Position numbers and translations under genes: made by a program
Part shown: piece by piece, positions 26,755 through 37,654 of the stretch
Position numbering within the stretch: position 1 is the stretch's first letter
Layout: each line of letters begins with the position of its first letter
The notes under the pieces: model-generated
What the model saw: the letters and a program-made list of their open reading frames with translations, nothing else
Database searches by the model: none
Told to the model about the DNA's origin: nothing
Assembly: GCF_002272745.1 (NCBI RefSeq)
Contig: NZ_NPBD01000002.1
Coordinates: 186,001-250,000, forward strand
DNA length: 64,000 nt
Reading direction: 5' to 3'
From: Terribacillus saccharophilus
Lineage (GTDB): Bacteria; Bacillota; Bacilli; Bacillales; Amphibacillaceae

Positions 26755-27519
26755 ATGATTAAACTTCCTTTTTTCAATAGGAAAAGAAGAATAGAATTAC
26801 AGCCATCAACTCTAAAGCTTGAAAACATTCCAGGACACGTGGCCATTATCATGGATGGAAATGGACGCTGGGCGAAAAAGCGCGGGCTTCCCAGAATTGC
26901 GGGGCACAAAGAAGGGATGTCAACTGTCCGTCGGATTGTGAAAGCTGCGAATCGGATCGATGTGAAGGTACTTACACTGTATGCTTTTTCCAAAGAAAAC
27001 TGGAAACGGCCGCAGGCGGAAGTGGACTTTTTGATGAAGCTGCCAAAGGAGTTTCTTACGACTTACTTGCCTGAGCTCATCGAAGAAAACGTTAAGGTAC
27101 AGACGATCGGAGATTTTGACGGTTTGCCTTCCTTCACTAAGGAAGCCATCAAAGAAGCGATGGAGCAGACAAAGCATAATGATGGTCTTATTCTTAACTT
27201 CGCATTGAATTATGGCGGACGGTACGAGCTTGTTCATGCTGTACAAAGTATGATGCAGGATATCTCCGACAAGAAACTGCAAATGGAAGATATCGATGAG
27301 TCATGTATTTCCCGCTACTTATATACTGAAAAATTGGCAGACCCGGATTTAATTATCCGTACAAGCGGCGAGCATCGGTTAAGTAATTTTCTGCTTTGGC
27401 AGAGTGCTTACTCAGAGCTTTGGTTCACGGAAGTTTTATGGCCTGATTTCGATGAACTGCTTTTCGAGCAGGCGGTCAGTGATTTCCAGAACAGAAAACG
27501 GCGCTATGGCGGTATTTGA
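26755..27519 (+). CDS. uppS: Undecaprenyl diphosphate synthase
   Basis: cis-Prenyltransferase, 254 aa, making the C55 lipid carrier for peptidoglycan and teichoic acid. It shows catalytic D34 in IPGHVAIIMDGNGRWAKKRG, then RIAGHKEGM, the YAFSKENWKRP loop and the C-terminal PDLIIRTSGEHRLSNFLLWQ block that binds the diphosphate. ATG 26755 follows ATGGAGGATTC. It is grouped with cdsA and dxr, which feed membrane lipid and isoprenoid synthesis. Confidence 0.98.
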   Translation: MIKLPFFNRKRRIELQPSTLKLENIPGHVAIIMDGNGRWAKKRGLPRIAGHKEGMSTVRRIVKAANRIDVKVLTLYAFSKENWKRPQAEVDFLMKLPKEFLTTYLPELIEENVKVQTIGDFDGLPSFTKEAIKEAMEQTKHNDGLILNFALNYGGRYELVHAVQSMMQDISDKKLQMEDIDESCISRYLYTEKLADPDLIIRTSGEHRLSNFLLWQSAYSELWFTEVLWPDFDELLFEQAVSDFQNRKRRYGGI

Positions 27520-27534
27520 GGTGAATATTTAACA

Positions 27535-28359
27535 ATGAAGCAACGATTGATCACAGCGGTTATTGCAGGCATATTCTTCATGATTTTTGTATTGCTTGGC
27601 GGGGCATGGTTTGAGGCGTTTATTTATTTGATCGCAACCATCGCTTTCATCGAGCTCCTGCGTATGCGCAAAATCGCGAAATACAAGGTACCATCTGTCG
27701 TGAGTGTCCTGTTGCTATGGGGGCTATTGGCCCCAGACCTGGGCATGATCAACACAATGTTTGATTTACATATCAATAAAACGGATATCCTGTTATTCTC
27801 TGTTATTCTACTCTTGAGCTACACAGTACTGGCAAAGAACCGGTTCACTTTCGAAGATGCAGGATTCCTGCTGATTACGGTTGTATATGTCGGGTTTGGT
27901 TTCCTCTATTTCATTATTACGAGGAACGCTCCGGATGAAATAATCGGAGGCCATACCGTATCGGGATTGTCCAAGTTCATTTTTGTCCTGGTTGTCATTT
28001 GGGCAACTGACTCGGGAGCTTATTTCTTTGGAAAAGCTTTCGGTAAACGTAAGCTCTGGCCTACAATCAGTCCGAACAAGACAATCGAAGGAGGCATAGG
28101 CGGCCTCGTTCTTGGCTGTATAGCAGGAATTGTATTTCAGTTTATTTCTCCTGTGAGCAGCTCCATCTTAATTGTTGCGGGAGTATGTATCTTGATTGCT
28201 CTCTTCGGTCAGCTTGGGGATATGGTTGAATCTGCTTTTAAACGTCATTACCTTGTAAAAGATTCTGGAAAAATCCTGCCGGGACATGGCGGAATACTGG
28301 ATCGTTTCGACAGTATGATTTTTGTTTTCCCGATCCTGCATTTAATCCAATTCATTTAA
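27535..28359 (+). CDS. cdsA: Phosphatidate cytidylyltransferase
   Basis: Integral membrane enzyme making CDP-diacylglycerol from phosphatidic acid and CTP. It has about eight hydrophobic segments over 274 aa and the C-terminal CDS signature SAFKRHYLVKDSGKILPGHG followed by GILDRFDSM. The WPTISPNKTIEGGIGG motif precedes it. It starts 15 nt after uppS and 25 nt before dxr. Confidence 0.97.
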   Translation: MKQRLITAVIAGIFFMIFVLLGGAWFEAFIYLIATIAFIELLRMRKIAKYKVPSVVSVLLLWGLLAPDLGMINTMFDLHINKTDILLFSVILLLSYTVLAKNRFTFEDAGFLLITVVYVGFGFLYFIITRNAPDEIIGGHTVSGLSKFIFVLVVIWATDSGAYFFGKAFGKRKLWPTISPNKTIEGGIGGLVLGCIAGIVFQFISPVSSSILIVAGVCILIALFGQLGDMVESAFKRHYLVKDSGKILPGHGGILDRFDSMIFVFPILHLIQFI

Positions 28360-28384
28360 TAGAGTATAAAGAGGAGCGTGTCCG

Positions 28385-29530
28385 ATGAAAACAATCGCAT
28401 TATTAGGTGCAACCGGTTCAATCGGTCTGCAGACATTGGATGTCATCCGCAACCATCCGGAAGCATTTCGACTTCACAGTATGGCATTCGGACGAAACAT
28501 TGAGAAAGCATTGCCGCTTATCAAGGAGTTCGAACCAGCTGTAGTAGTTGTACAGGATGAACAGACAAAAGAGAAACTTCATCAGACACTTCCGCAGGCA
28601 GAAATCCTGGTCGGTTCCACTGGAATGGTAGCAATCTCTTCAGCAATTGAGGTCGATGTTGTCGTAAATGCTGTTCTCGGCAGTATCGGACTGCAAGCGA
28701 CGCTAGAAGCAATCCGCGCTAAGAAGCAGGTAGCATTCGCCAATAAGGAAACATTGGTTTCAGCTGGTCATCTTGTCATGGCTGAAGCGAAGAAGCATGG
28801 TGTCAATCTGCTTCCGGTAGATAGTGAACACGCAGCTATTTTCCAATGCCTGAATGGTGAGAAGCTTGAGGACGTGAACAAGCTGATCATTACCGCTTCT
28901 GGCGGAAGTTTCCGTGATAAGACGAGGGATGAGCTTAAACATGTAACACTGGAGGACGCCCTGCGCCATCCGAATTGGAGTATGGGACAAAAAATCACCA
29001 TCGATTCTGCAACAATGATGAACAAGGGCTTGGAGGTTATCGAAGCGCATTGGTTATTTGGAATCGATTATGATGATATCGAGGTTGTCCAGCACCGGGA
29101 GAGTATCATCCATAGCATGGTAGAGTATAAGGATTACAGTGTCCTTGCCCAGCTTGGTACACCAGATATGCGGGTTCCGATACAGTATGCACTCACCTAC
29201 CCTGAAAGACTTGATTTAGCCGTTTCAAAAAGGTTAAACTTAGTGGAAATAGGCAAACTCCACTTTGAGGAAATGAGTATGGAACGATTTCCTTGTTTGC
29301 GGATGGCATACGAAGCGGGCAGAGCCGGCGGCACTGCCACTACCGTATTGAATGCTGCAAATGAGGAGGCTGTAGCGTTGTTTCTTGCAGGGAAGATCTC
29401 TTTCCTGACAATAGAGGATTATGTAGCGCGCGCACTAGATGCACATGCCTATGAATCTTTCCCTTCTTTGGAAACAATCATGGAAACAGATCGTCTCACG
29501 CGGAGTCAAGTGAGGTCCTATATCCAATAA
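28385..29530 (+). CDS. dxr: 1-deoxy-D-xylulose 5-phosphate reductoisomerase
   Basis: Second step of the MEP isoprenoid pathway (DXP to MEP, NADPH dependent), supplying precursors used by UppS. The length is 381 aa. The nucleotide-binding [15 protein letters not shown] is at ~5-19, the metal-binding [13 protein letters not shown] is at ~140, and the flexible loop [20 protein letters not shown] and [11 protein letters not shown] follow. No internal defects are seen. Confidence 0.98.
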   Translation: MKTIALLGATGSIGLQTLDVIRNHPEAFRLHSMAFGRNIEKALPLIKEFEPAVVVVQDEQTKEKLHQTLPQAEILVGSTGMVAISSAIEVDVVVNAVLGSIGLQATLEAIRAKKQVAFANKETLVSAGHLVMAEAKKHGVNLLPVDSEHAAIFQCLNGEKLEDVNKLIITASGGSFRDKTRDELKHVTLEDALRHPNWSMGQKITIDSATMMNKGLEVIEAHWLFGIDYDDIEVVQHRESIIHSMVEYKDYSVLAQLGTPDMRVPIQYALTYPERLDLAVSKRLNLVEIGKLHFEEMSMERFPCLRMAYEAGRAGGTATTVLNAANEEAVALFLAGKISFLTIEDYVARALDAHAYESFPSLETIMETDRLTRSQVRSYIQ

Positions 29531-29545
29531 AGGCAGGTGCCCATT

Positions 29546-30802
29546 GTGACAACTATTATTGCGTTTATCCTAGTGTTCGGGCTGCTCGTTTTCGTGCACG
29601 AACTCGGACATTTGATTTTTGCGAAGCGGGCTGGAATGCTAGCACGTGAATTCGCCATCGGTTTTGGACCGAAGATCTTTTCCTGGATGAAAAATGAGAC
29701 ACTTTATACGATCAGACTACTCCCAATTGGGGGATATGTCCGCGTTGCCGGTGAAGATCCGGAAATCGTGGAATTGAAGCCTGGTCATCATATCGGTCTG
29801 GAATTCAATGACAAACAGGAAGTAACGAAGATTATCGTCAATAATAAATCCAAGCATCCTTATGCACGCGTCATTGAAGTAGAAAGTGCAGATTTGGATC
29901 ATAGCCTGATGATATATGGTTATGAGATAGGTGAGGAAGAACGTCTTTCTTTCCCTGTCCATGAGCAAGCTATGTACGTGATGGACGAGACTGAAACTCA
30001 AATCGCTCCCTATAACCGACAATTCGCTTCCAAGAACAAGCGGCAGCGAGCGATGCAGTTGTTTGCCGGTCCGATGATGAATTTCCTGCTTGCGCTTGTG
30101 CTGTTTTTCATCCTTGCTCTTATACAGGGTGTACCAGCTGACAATGCAGCAGTAGGTACTGTACAGGACGGATCTGCTGCACAAGAAGCTGGAATTCAAT
30201 CAGGCGATGAAATTACAGCAATCGATGGAACACCTGTGCAAACTTGGGATGAGTTCACGGCTATCGTTCGTGAGAACCCTGAAAAAGAACTTGAGGCAAC
30301 AATAGTTCGAGACGGTCAGGAGCAGCAGTTGATGATGACTCCTGCACTTGTGGAAAACGGCGATCAGAAAATTGGTCAAATCGGTGTAACACTCGCAATG
30401 GAGAAAAGTTTCTTAGGTGCGATTCCTTACACTTTCCAGCAAACTTGGGAATTCGGAACGATGATTATAACCAATCTGGGACAGCTCATAACTGGTCAGC
30501 TTAGTATCAATGCACTTTCTGGTCCAGTAGGTATATATGATGCGACAGATCAAGTAGTAAAAACGGGATTGATCAATCTGATCCAATGGACAGCATTGCT
30601 AAGTGTCAATCTTGGGATCGTTAACCTCGTCCCGCTGCCCGCACTTGATGGTGGACGATTGTTATTCATCGGTGTGGAAGCATTGAGAGGTAGACCAGTT
30701 GAACCACAAAAAGAAGCAGTGGTCCATTTCATTGGATTCGCTTTGCTCATGCTTTTGATGATTGTGGTCACTTGGAATGATATACAGCGGCTATTTTTAT
30801 GA
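29546..30802 (+). CDS. rasP: Site-2 intramembrane metalloprotease RasP (RseP family)
   Basis: Zinc protease that cuts transmembrane substrates; in B. subtilis these include anti-sigma factors such as RsiW, and FtsL. HELGH at residues 18-22 lies in the first membrane helix, a PDZ domain occupies about 185-270 (AVGTVQDGSAAQEAGIQSGD), and the third zinc ligand is in NLVPLPALDGGRLLF. GTG 29546 is preferred, 8 nt after AGGCAGG, giving 418 aa; GTG 29537 lies within that site. It is followed by proS in the usual order. Confidence 0.95.
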   Translation: MTTIIAFILVFGLLVFVHELGHLIFAKRAGMLAREFAIGFGPKIFSWMKNETLYTIRLLPIGGYVRVAGEDPEIVELKPGHHIGLEFNDKQEVTKIIVNNKSKHPYARVIEVESADLDHSLMIYGYEIGEEERLSFPVHEQAMYVMDETETQIAPYNRQFASKNKRQRAMQLFAGPMMNFLLALVLFFILALIQGVPADNAAVGTVQDGSAAQEAGIQSGDEITAIDGTPVQTWDEFTAIVRENPEKELEATIVRDGQEQQLMMTPALVENGDQKIGQIGVTLAMEKSFLGAIPYTFQQTWEFGTMIITNLGQLITGQLSINALSGPVGIYDATDQVVKTGLINLIQWTALLSVNLGIVNLVPLPALDGGRLLFIGVEALRGRPVEPQKEAVVHFIGFALLMLLMIVVTWNDIQRLFL

Positions 30803-30817
30803 TGCAGAGGTGGAAGA

Positions 30818-32515
30818 ATGCGACAAAGTAAAACATTTATACCAACACTAAGAGAAGTTCCAGCTGATGCAGAAGCAATCAGCCATCAGCTGTTAGTCAA
30901 AGGCGGATATATCCGCCAGACAGCTTCTGGAATCTACAGCTATCTGCCGCTCGGTACGAAAGTGCTGCGAAAAGTAGAGGCGATCATCCGTGAGGAGTTG
31001 GATCGTACAGGTGCGAGCGAGATGCTTATGCCAGCACTGCAGCCTGCAGAATTATGGAAAGAAACAGGCCGATGGAAGGTATACGGACCTGAACTGATGC
31101 GTATGCATGACCGGAACAACAGGGAATTCGCACTTGGCCCTACTCACGAGGAAGTAACAACAAGTTTAGTACGTGATGAATTGAACAGTTATAAGAAATT
31201 ACCGCTTACGGTGTATCAAATTCAAACAAAGTACCGTGATGAACAGCGGCCTCGTTTTGGACTATTGCGCGGCCGTGAATTTATCATGAAAGATGCATAT
31301 AGTTTCCACGCTGATTATGAGAGTTTAAATGAAGCTTATGAGACTATCTCTGACGCTTACCATCGCATCTTTAAGCGAGTAGGATTGAATTTCCGTGCAG
31401 TAGTAGCCGATTCCGGTGCTATGGGCGGAAAGGATACCCACGAATTTATGGCACTTGCATCAGTTGGAGAAGATACGATTGCTTTCAGTGATGTATCAGA
31501 TTACGCTGCCAATATTGAAATGGCAGAAGTACTTGATCAAGGTCAGAAGCCTGATGCGGAAGCTCTTGCTCTTGAAAAAATCGAGACTCCTGATGTGAAG
31601 ACGATGCAGGAAGTGGCTGATTATCTAGGTCACACGCTTGAAGAAGGACTTAAAGCAGTTGTATTCAAAGTAGATGATCGTCTTGTTATGGTCATCTCAC
31701 GCGGGGATCATGAAATCAATGACATTAAGGTGAAAAACCTTTACCAAGCACAGATTGTCGAGCTTGCCACAGAAGCGGAAGTGAAAGAACTGCTTGGTGC
31801 TGGTTTTGGATCTCTCGGTCCAATCAACGTTCATGAAGATATAGACGTTATTGCAGATAATGCTGTTAAGTATGTAGCTAATGTAACTTGCGGAGCAAAT
31901 GAAGATGGTTTCCATTATAAAAATGTGAATCCAGAACGCGACTTCCAAGTGAAGCAATATGCTGATCTAAGATTCATCAAAGCTGGCGATCCATCTCCAG
32001 ACGGTAACGGTACAATCCAATTTGCTGAAGGTATCGAAATTGGACAGGTATTTAAGCTTGGTGAATTCTATGCAGAAAAAATGCAGGCTAAATTCCTTGA
32101 TGAACAAGGAAAAGCTCAGAACCTGATTATGGGATGTTATGGAATTGGCGTATCGCGTACACTTGCGGCTGCTGTCGAACAGCACAGCAAGGAAGGCGCG
32201 ATTGTGTGGCCTAAATCCATTAGTCCATTCCAAGTACATCTGATCAGCCTTAACCCGAAAAAAGACGAACAGCGCGAACTGGCTGATCGTCTATATGAAA
32301 GATTACTTGAAGCGGGCGTCGATGTGTTGTACGATGATCGTAAGGAACGTGCCGGTGTCAAATTCGCAGATAGCGACTTGATCGGTATTCCAGTTCGCAT
32401 CACAGTAGGTAAACTTGCCGCAGATGGCGAAGTGGAAGTAAAGTTCCGTGATACAGAACAAGAAGCAGTTTCACATGAGAATGATCTGCTTGATCAGATA
32501 GCTGCTTATCTATAA
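30818..32515 (+). CDS. proS: Prolyl-tRNA synthetase
   Basis: Class II synthetase charging tRNA-Pro, 565 aa, of the bacterial type with an editing insertion between motifs 2 and 3. Motif 1 spans [24 protein letters not shown] sequence (~55-75), motif 2 is [20 protein letters not shown] (~138-157), the insertion domain covers roughly 225-390, and motif 3 is [17 protein letters not shown] (~435). An anticodon-binding domain ends the protein. No T-box leader is seen in the 15 nt upstream. Confidence 0.98.
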   Translation: MRQSKTFIPTLREVPADAEAISHQLLVKGGYIRQTASGIYSYLPLGTKVLRKVEAIIREELDRTGASEMLMPALQPAELWKETGRWKVYGPELMRMHDRNNREFALGPTHEEVTTSLVRDELNSYKKLPLTVYQIQTKYRDEQRPRFGLLRGREFIMKDAYSFHADYESLNEAYETISDAYHRIFKRVGLNFRAVVADSGAMGGKDTHEFMALASVGEDTIAFSDVSDYAANIEMAEVLDQGQKPDAEALALEKIETPDVKTMQEVADYLGHTLEEGLKAVVFKVDDRLVMVISRGDHEINDIKVKNLYQAQIVELATEAEVKELLGAGFGSLGPINVHEDIDVIADNAVKYVANVTCGANEDGFHYKNVNPERDFQVKQYADLRFIKAGDPSPDGNGTIQFAEGIEIGQVFKLGEFYAEKMQAKFLDEQGKAQNLIMGCYGIGVSRTLAAAVEQHSKEGAIVWPKSISPFQVHLISLNPKKDEQRELADRLYERLLEAGVDVLYDDRKERAGVKFADSDLIGIPVRITVGKLAADGEVEVKFRDTEQEAVSHENDLLDQIAAYL

Positions 32516-32523
32516 AAATGTAC

Positions 32524-32554
32524 AAGCCCTTGTCAATCCTTTGACAGGGGCTTT
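32524..32554 (+). terminator. Terminator-like hairpin after proS
   Basis: AAGCCCTTGTCAA (32524-32536) pairs with TTGACAGGGGCTT (32541-32553) in a 13-bp stem with one mismatch or wobble, followed by only three T. It sits between proS and polC and may be a partial terminator. Confidence 0.65.
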
Positions 32555-32595
32555 CGCAAGACCGCAGTACCACTAGCGGGGGAGGAGAAGTCACA

Positions 32596-35500
32596 ATGAG
32601 TTTAAGCCGCAATGAGAAAATGGACATGCTCCTTGAGCAGATCCAGCTAGATGAAGAAACTATCGAAACTCATTTCAAAGAGAGTCAGCTGGAGAGATTG
32701 GAAGTCGACCCGAAAGAAAAGTCCTGGCACTTTCATTTTCAATTGGCCAATCTGCTGCCTCCAACCATATACAAAATCTTTACTGCTAAGCTGACAGAAG
32801 CCTTCGCACATATTGCTGCTGTGAATTGGTCAATACGATGTGTTACCAATACAGTGGAAGGTGACCACATCCAGGATTACTGGAAGGATTTTGTCCTAAC
32901 TTATCCCAAATTGTCACCAGCTTATAAGGATCTTGTCCAAACCCAGCTCCCAACAGTTAACGGTAATAAGATTATGTTAACTGCTAGGAATGAAGCAGAA
33001 GCAAGTGCTTTAAAGAAAAGACTTGAACCCGCGTTTCAAACTTATTGTGAGAAAATCGGTGCGGGCCTTTATATGCTTAGTGTTACCGTTCAAGAACAAA
33101 GCGTGGAAGAAATGACTAAATTCCGCGAGCAAAAGGCACTAGAAGATAGCTTGCTCGTTCAGAAGGCTATCAAGGATTCTGAAGAACGTGCGAAGAAGCA
33201 GGATGAGGCTCCTCAAGGTCCGGTTATGATTGGTTATGCCATTAATGACGAAATTACACTCATGCAGGATATTCAGGATGAAGAGCGTCGTATGGCAGTT
33301 CAAGGATATGTTTTTGATGTGGATATTCGTGAATTGCGCTCTGGCCGTCACTTGCTCATCGCAAAAGTGACGGACTACACAGACAGTTTCCAAATCAAAA
33401 TGTTCTCTAAAGGTAATGAAGATGCCGATAAATTCAAGCAGCTCAAAAAAGGCATGTGGATAAAAGCAAGAGGCAGCATCCAGACAGACAACTTCACGAA
33501 TGAACTGACCATGATGGCAAATGATATCAATCAGATTACCGTCACCCTTCGCCGGGATGAAGCCGAAGAAGGGGAGAAGCGTGTCGAACTGCATGCACAT
33601 ACGCTTATGAGTCAGATGGATGCTGTTACATCAGCCAGCCGTTTGATCGAGACAGCAGCCAGATTCGGACATGAAAGTATCGCAATTACGGATCATGCTG
33701 TTGTACAGAGTTATCCGGAAGCCTTTGCTGCTGGTAAGAAAAACAATGTAAAAGTTATCTATGGATTGGAAGCCAACCTTGTTGACGATGGGGTTCCGAT
33801 TGCATACAACAGTAAAGATATTAATTTGGAAAAAGCGACTTATATCGTATTTGACGTAGAGACAACAGGTCTGTCTGCTTCCTATGATAAGATAATTGAA
33901 TTGGCTGCAGTAAGGTTCCATGATGGAGAAATTGTCGACCGCTTCGAACGGTTTGCCAATCCGCATCAAAAGCTTAGTCAAACGATTATCGACTTGACTG
34001 GCATCACGGACGATATGCTCGTAGATGCACCTGAAATCGAGGACGTTTTGAATGACTTTAAAGCCTGGATGGGCGACGATGTTTTAGTTGCCCATAACGC
34101 AAGCTTCGACATGGGATTTTTGAATCAAGGCTTCAAGCGAATTGGTTTGGAGAAGGCAGCGAATGCAGTCATTGATACATTGGAGCTTGCAAGGTTCCTA
34201 TTTCCGCAGCTGAAGAATCACCGCTTGAACACGCTGTGTAAATTCCTGGATATCGAATTGACGCAGCATCACCGCGCAATCTACGATACGGAAGCTACTA
34301 GTTACTTGCTTTGGCGTTTATTGAAGGAAGCCTTCAATAAAGAAATCATGAATCATAATCAGCTAAATAACTACATGGGGGAAGGGAATGCTTATCAACG
34401 CTCCCGCCCATACCACTGTACAATCTATGTACAGAATGAAGCTGGCTTAAAGAATATGTACAAGCTAGTCAGCATGTCACATGTTGACTACTTCTATCGT
34501 GTGCCGAGGATTCCTCGTTCCAAGCTGGAACAGCATCGAGAAGGCTTAATCATAAGCTCCGGCTGTGACAAAGGTGAAGTGTTCGAGGCAATGATGCAAA
34601 AATCGAAAGAAGATGCAGCAGAAGCCGCAGCATTTTATGATGTGATTGAAGTGCAGCCTCCAGCTAACTATTATCATTTAATCGAAAAAGAGCTTGTCCA
34701 GAATGAAGCACATCTGTTTGACATCCTTCGCAACATTGTCGAACTAGGCGAAGATTTGGATAAGCCGGTAGTTGCGACTGGTAATGTGCATTATATTGAA
34801 GAACACGAAAAGCAGTACCGAAACATCTTGATCAAGTCACAGAACGGTAACCCACTCAGCAGACAGACTTTGCCAGATGTCCATTTCCGTACGACACCAG
34901 AAATGCTTGCTTGCTTCGATTTCCTTCCTTCTGAAAAAGCGAAAGAGATCGTCGTGACAAATACGAAGAGAGTTTCTGACATGATGGAAGATGTGAAACC
35001 GGTCAAAGAAGATCTGTACACGCCTAATATTGATGGTGCAGAGGACGAAATGCGCCAGATGAGCTATGATCGTGCCCGGAGCATTTATGGTGATACATTA
35101 CCAGAAATAGTCGAGAAACGAATTGAAAAGGAATTGAAAAGTATAATCGGCCACGGCTTTGCCGTTATTTACTTAATTTCGCATAAGCTAGTGAAGAAAT
35201 CTCTGGAAGACGGATACTTGGTTGGGTCGCGGGGGTCAGTCGGCTCGTCATTGATCGCGACGCTAACCGATATTACCGAGGTAAACCCGCTTCCGCCGCA
35301 TTATGTATGCCCGGGCTGTAAGTACCACGAGTTTTTCAATGATGGATCTGTTGCCAGCGGCTACGATCTGCCTGAGAAAAATTGTCCGTCATGCGGTGAA
35401 TCATTAAAGAGGGATGGACAGGATATCCCGTTCGAAACCTTCCTAGGATTCAAAGGAGATAAAGTTCCCGATATCGATTTGAACTTCTCTGGAGCTTATC

Positions 35501-36888
35501 AGCCGCAAGCCCATAACTACACGAAAGTGCTGTTTGGGGAAGACAAAGTATATCGTGCCGGCACAATCGGAACTGTGGCAGAAAAAACAGCCTACGGTTA
35601 TGTAAAAGGTTATGCAAGTGATAATCAGCTTCATATCCGCAACGCGGAAGTGGATCGTCTTGTGCAAGGAACTACCGGTGTTAAAAGAACGACCGGACAG
35701 CACCCGGGGGGTATAATTGTTGTACCTGATGATCAAGATATATATGACTTCACACCTATCCAGTTCCCAGCAGATGACCGCAATTCAGAATGGAAAACGA
35801 CTCACTTCGACTTCCACTCAATTCACGATAATCTGTTGAAGCTGGATATTCTAGGGCATGATGATCCGACCGTTATCCGAATGCTTCAGGATTTGTCCGG
35901 TATCGATCCAAAGACGATTCCGACGAATGACCCGGAAGTGATGAAGATCTTTTCCGGACCGGACGCATTAGGTGTAACGGCAGAACAAATAATGTGTAAA
36001 ACAGGTACACTTGGTGTACCAGAGTTCGGAACGCGTTTTGTCCGCCAGATGCTGGAGGATACGAACCCGTCAACTTTTGCCGAGCTTGTTCAGATTTCCG
36101 GTCTTTCGCATGGTACAGATGTATGGCTTGGTAATGCTCAGGAATTGATCAACAGCGGTATTTGCACATTGCCTGAAGTAATCGGCTGTCGTGATGACAT
36201 CATGGTTTATTTAATGCACAGAGGTCTTGATTCATCTCTTGCGTTCAAAATTATGGAGTCTGTCCGAAAAGGGAAAGGCCTCCAAGATGAATGGATAGAA
36301 GATATGAAGAAGAACAATGTACCGGATTGGTATATCGATTCCTGTCTGAAGATCAAGTACATGTTCCCGAAAGCCCACGCAGCTGCATATGTTCTCATGG
36401 CTGTACGGATTGCCTACTTTAAGGTGCATCATCCAATTCTCTTCTATGCAGCGTACTTCAGTGTACGAGCTAGTGATTTCGAGCTTGATACGATGATTAA
36501 AGGACCGGATGCAATCCGCCAGCGTATCAATGAAATCAACCAAAAGGGACATGATGCTTCTCCAAAAGAGAAGAACCTTGTGACTGTACTGGAGCTTTCC
36601 CTTGAAATGTGCGAGCGAGGCTTCCATTTCCAGCGGGTAGATTTGTACAAATCCAGTGCGACTGACTTTCTTGTTGATGGAGACAGCTTGATTCCGCCGT
36701 TTAATGCAATTGATGGACTAGGTACCAATGCTGCGCTTAATATCGTGAAAGTACGGGAAGATGGCGAGTTCCTTTCAAAAGAGGACTTGCGTGAACGAAG
36801 CAGGATCAGTAAAACGGTATTGGAGTATATGGATCAGCATGGCTGTCTGGAAGGAATGGCTGACCAGAACCAGCTTTCGCTATTCTAA
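32596..36888 (+). CDS. polC: DNA polymerase III PolC-type alpha subunit
   Basis: Replicative polymerase of Firmicutes, 1430 aa. Domains in order: N-terminal domains (~1-230); OB fold (~235-325); PHP domain beginning [15 protein letters not shown] (~333); inserted DnaQ-like 3'-5' exonuclease with FDVETTGLS (~420), HNASFDMGF and [10 protein letters not shown]; a second PHP part; a zinc-binding module with CPGCKYHEF and CPSCGES (~904-935); palm catalytic motif PDIDLNFSG (~957); fingers and a C-terminal duplex-binding region. ATG 32596 follows GGGGGAGGAG. The exonuclease acidic residues are all present, so proofreading is expected. Confidence 0.98.
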   Translation: MSLSRNEKMDMLLEQIQLDEETIETHFKESQLERLEVDPKEKSWHFHFQLANLLPPTIYKIFTAKLTEAFAHIAAVNWSIRCVTNTVEGDHIQDYWKDFVLTYPKLSPAYKDLVQTQLPTVNGNKIMLTARNEAEASALKKRLEPAFQTYCEKIGAGLYMLSVTVQEQSVEEMTKFREQKALEDSLLVQKAIKDSEERAKKQDEAPQGPVMIGYAINDEITLMQDIQDEERRMAVQGYVFDVDIRELRSGRHLLIAKVTDYTDSFQIKMFSKGNEDADKFKQLKKGMWIKARGSIQTDNFTNELTMMANDINQITVTLRRDEAEEGEKRVELHAHTLMSQMDAVTSASRLIETAARFGHESIAITDHAVVQSYPEAFAAGKKNNVKVIYGLEANLVDDGVPIAYNSKDINLEKATYIVFDVETTGLSASYDKIIELAAVRFHDGEIVDRFERFANPHQKLSQTIIDLTGITDDMLVDAPEIEDVLNDFKAWMGDDVLVAHNASFDMGFLNQGFKRIGLEKAANAVIDTLELARFLFPQLKNHRLNTLCKFLDIELTQHHRAIYDTEATSYLLWRLLKEAFNKEIMNHNQLNNYMGEGNAYQRSRPYHCTIYVQNEAGLKNMYKLVSMSHVDYFYRVPRIPRSKLEQHREGLIISSGCDKGEVFEAMMQKSKEDAAEAAAFYDVIEVQPPANYYHLIEKELVQNEAHLFDILRNIVELGEDLDKPVVATGNVHYIEEHEKQYRNILIKSQNGNPLSRQTLPDVHFRTTPEMLACFDFLPSEKAKEIVVTNTKRVSDMMEDVKPVKEDLYTPNIDGAEDEMRQMSYDRARSIYGDTLPEIVEKRIEKELKSIIGHGFAVIYLISHKLVKKSLEDGYLVGSRGSVGSSLIATLTDITEVNPLPPHYVCPGCKYHEFFNDGSVASGYDLPEKNCPSCGESLKRDGQDIPFETFLGFKGDKVPDIDLNFSGAYQPQAHNYTKVLFGEDKVYRAGTIGTVAEKTAYGYVKGYASDNQLHIRNAEVDRLVQGTTGVKRTTGQHPGGIIVVPDDQDIYDFTPIQFPADDRNSEWKTTHFDFHSIHDNLLKLDILGHDDPTVIRMLQDLSGIDPKTIPTNDPEVMKIFSGPDALGVTAEQIMCKTGTLGVPEFGTRFVRQMLEDTNPSTFAELVQISGLSHGTDVWLGNAQELINSGICTLPEVIGCRDDIMVYLMHRGLDSSLAFKIMESVRKGKGLQDEWIEDMKKNNVPDWYIDSCLKIKYMFPKAHAAAYVLMAVRIAYFKVHHPILFYAAYFSVRASDFELDTMIKGPDAIRQRINEINQKGHDASPKEKNLVTVLELSLEMCERGFHFQRVDLYKSSATDFLVDGDSLIPPFNAIDGLGTNAALNIVKVREDGEFLSKEDLRERSRISKTVLEYMDQHGCLEGMADQNQLSLF

Positions 36889-36896
36889 CAGGATTC

Positions 36897-36925
36897 TTGC
36901 CTAAATAAGAAACTTGTGGTATATT
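36897..36925 (+). promoter_or_regulatory. SigA-type promoter of the rimP-nusA operon
   Basis: TTGCCT (36897-36902), exactly 17 bp, TATATT (36920-36925), with TGG giving an extended -10. It lies just after polC and would produce a leader of about 235 nt before rimP. Confidence 0.65.
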
Positions 36926-36956
36926 ATCCAATAGCGGTATTGATACGAACCAGATC

Positions 36957-36981
36957 AAGAGTGGGATTCCCCACTCTTTTT
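36957..36981 (+). terminator. Intrinsic terminator 1 in the rimP-nusA leader
   Basis: AAGAGTGGG (36957-36965) pairs perfectly with CCCACTCTT (36970-36978), followed by a T tract. It also serves to end polC transcripts, but it lies about 25 nt downstream of the predicted start from the nusA-operon promoter, so it can attenuate that operon. Confidence 0.75.
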
Positions 36982-37009
36982 CATACCATGGATTCGGCAT
37001 CAAGTTTGT

Positions 37010-37034
37010 AAGGGGAGCGCCTCTTCGTTTTTTT
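37010..37034 (+). terminator. Weak terminator-like hairpin 2 in the rimP-nusA leader
   Basis: AAGGGG (37010-37015) and CCTCTT (37020-37025) form a six-pair stem with one wobble and a 4-nt loop, then CG and seven T. A weak stem with an offset U tract is the type of signal that NusA is known to stimulate in B. subtilis. Confidence 0.45.
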
Positions 37035-37063
37035 GTAGCAAAAAGCACATGATAAACATTGTT

Positions 37064-37094
37064 CCCTTGCTTCCATTTCGGGCAAGGGTTTTCT
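37064..37094 (+). terminator. Terminator-like hairpin 3 in the rimP-nusA leader
   Basis: CCCTTGC (37064-37070) pairs with GCAAGGG (37082-37088), 11-nt loop, followed by TTTTCT. It is the third terminator-like structure between the promoter and rimP. Confidence 0.5.
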
Positions 37095-37166
37095 ATTGAG
37101 AGGCACGCCCCAACCCATTTTTAAAGTAATATTCGCCTGAAAGCGTGCAGTAAAGGAGGAAGCATT

Positions 37167-37640
37167 TTGGCAGCCAATATAACGGAAGTTACGGAAAGCT
37201 ATCTACAACCGATCGTGGAAGAGCTGCAGCTTGAGTTGGTTGACGTAGAATTCGTCAAGGAAGGCAAGAACTGGTTCCTGCGTGTTTATGTCGACAAAAC
37301 GGAAGGCATTGATATCGAGGAGTGCGCCATCGTCTCTGAGAAGTTGAGTGCAATTCTAGATGAGAATGATCCGGTTGATCTTCCATACTTCCTGGAGGTT
37401 TCTTCGCCAGGAGCGGAAAGACCGTTGAAAACAAAACAAGCAATCACAAAAAGCATCGGTAAGACAGTACATGTAAAGCTGTATGAGCCGATCGATAACG
37501 AAAAAGAGTATCAAGGTACATTGAAGGCGTTCGAAGACGATGTATTGACATTGGAAGTCATGATCAAAGCGAGGAAAAAGGAAGTGTCCCTTCCATATGA
37601 GAAAATCGCGAAGGCACGTCTGGCTGTAACGTTTAACTAA
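37167..37640 (+). CDS. rimP: Ribosome maturation factor RimP
   Basis: 30S assembly factor, 157 aa, formerly ylxS. Two domains are visible: an N-terminal alpha/beta domain (VTESYLQPIVEELQLELVDV, then VDLPYFLEVSSPGAERPL, the most conserved stretch) and a C-terminal SH3-like barrel (~85-157). Start TTG 37167 follows AAAGGAGGAAGC; no ATG is available in this frame nearby. It is the first gene of the nusA operon as in B. subtilis. Confidence 0.95.
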   Translation: MAANITEVTESYLQPIVEELQLELVDVEFVKEGKNWFLRVYVDKTEGIDIEECAIVSEKLSAILDENDPVDLPYFLEVSSPGAERPLKTKQAITKSIGKTVHVKLYEPIDNEKEYQGTLKAFEDDVLTLEVMIKARKKEVSLPYEKIAKARLAVTFN

Positions 37641-37654
37641 AGGGGGATATACGA

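Noticed and set aside
30803..30817. T-box or other tRNA-sensing leader before proS
   Set aside because: Only 15 nt separate rasP and proS, too little for a T-box.
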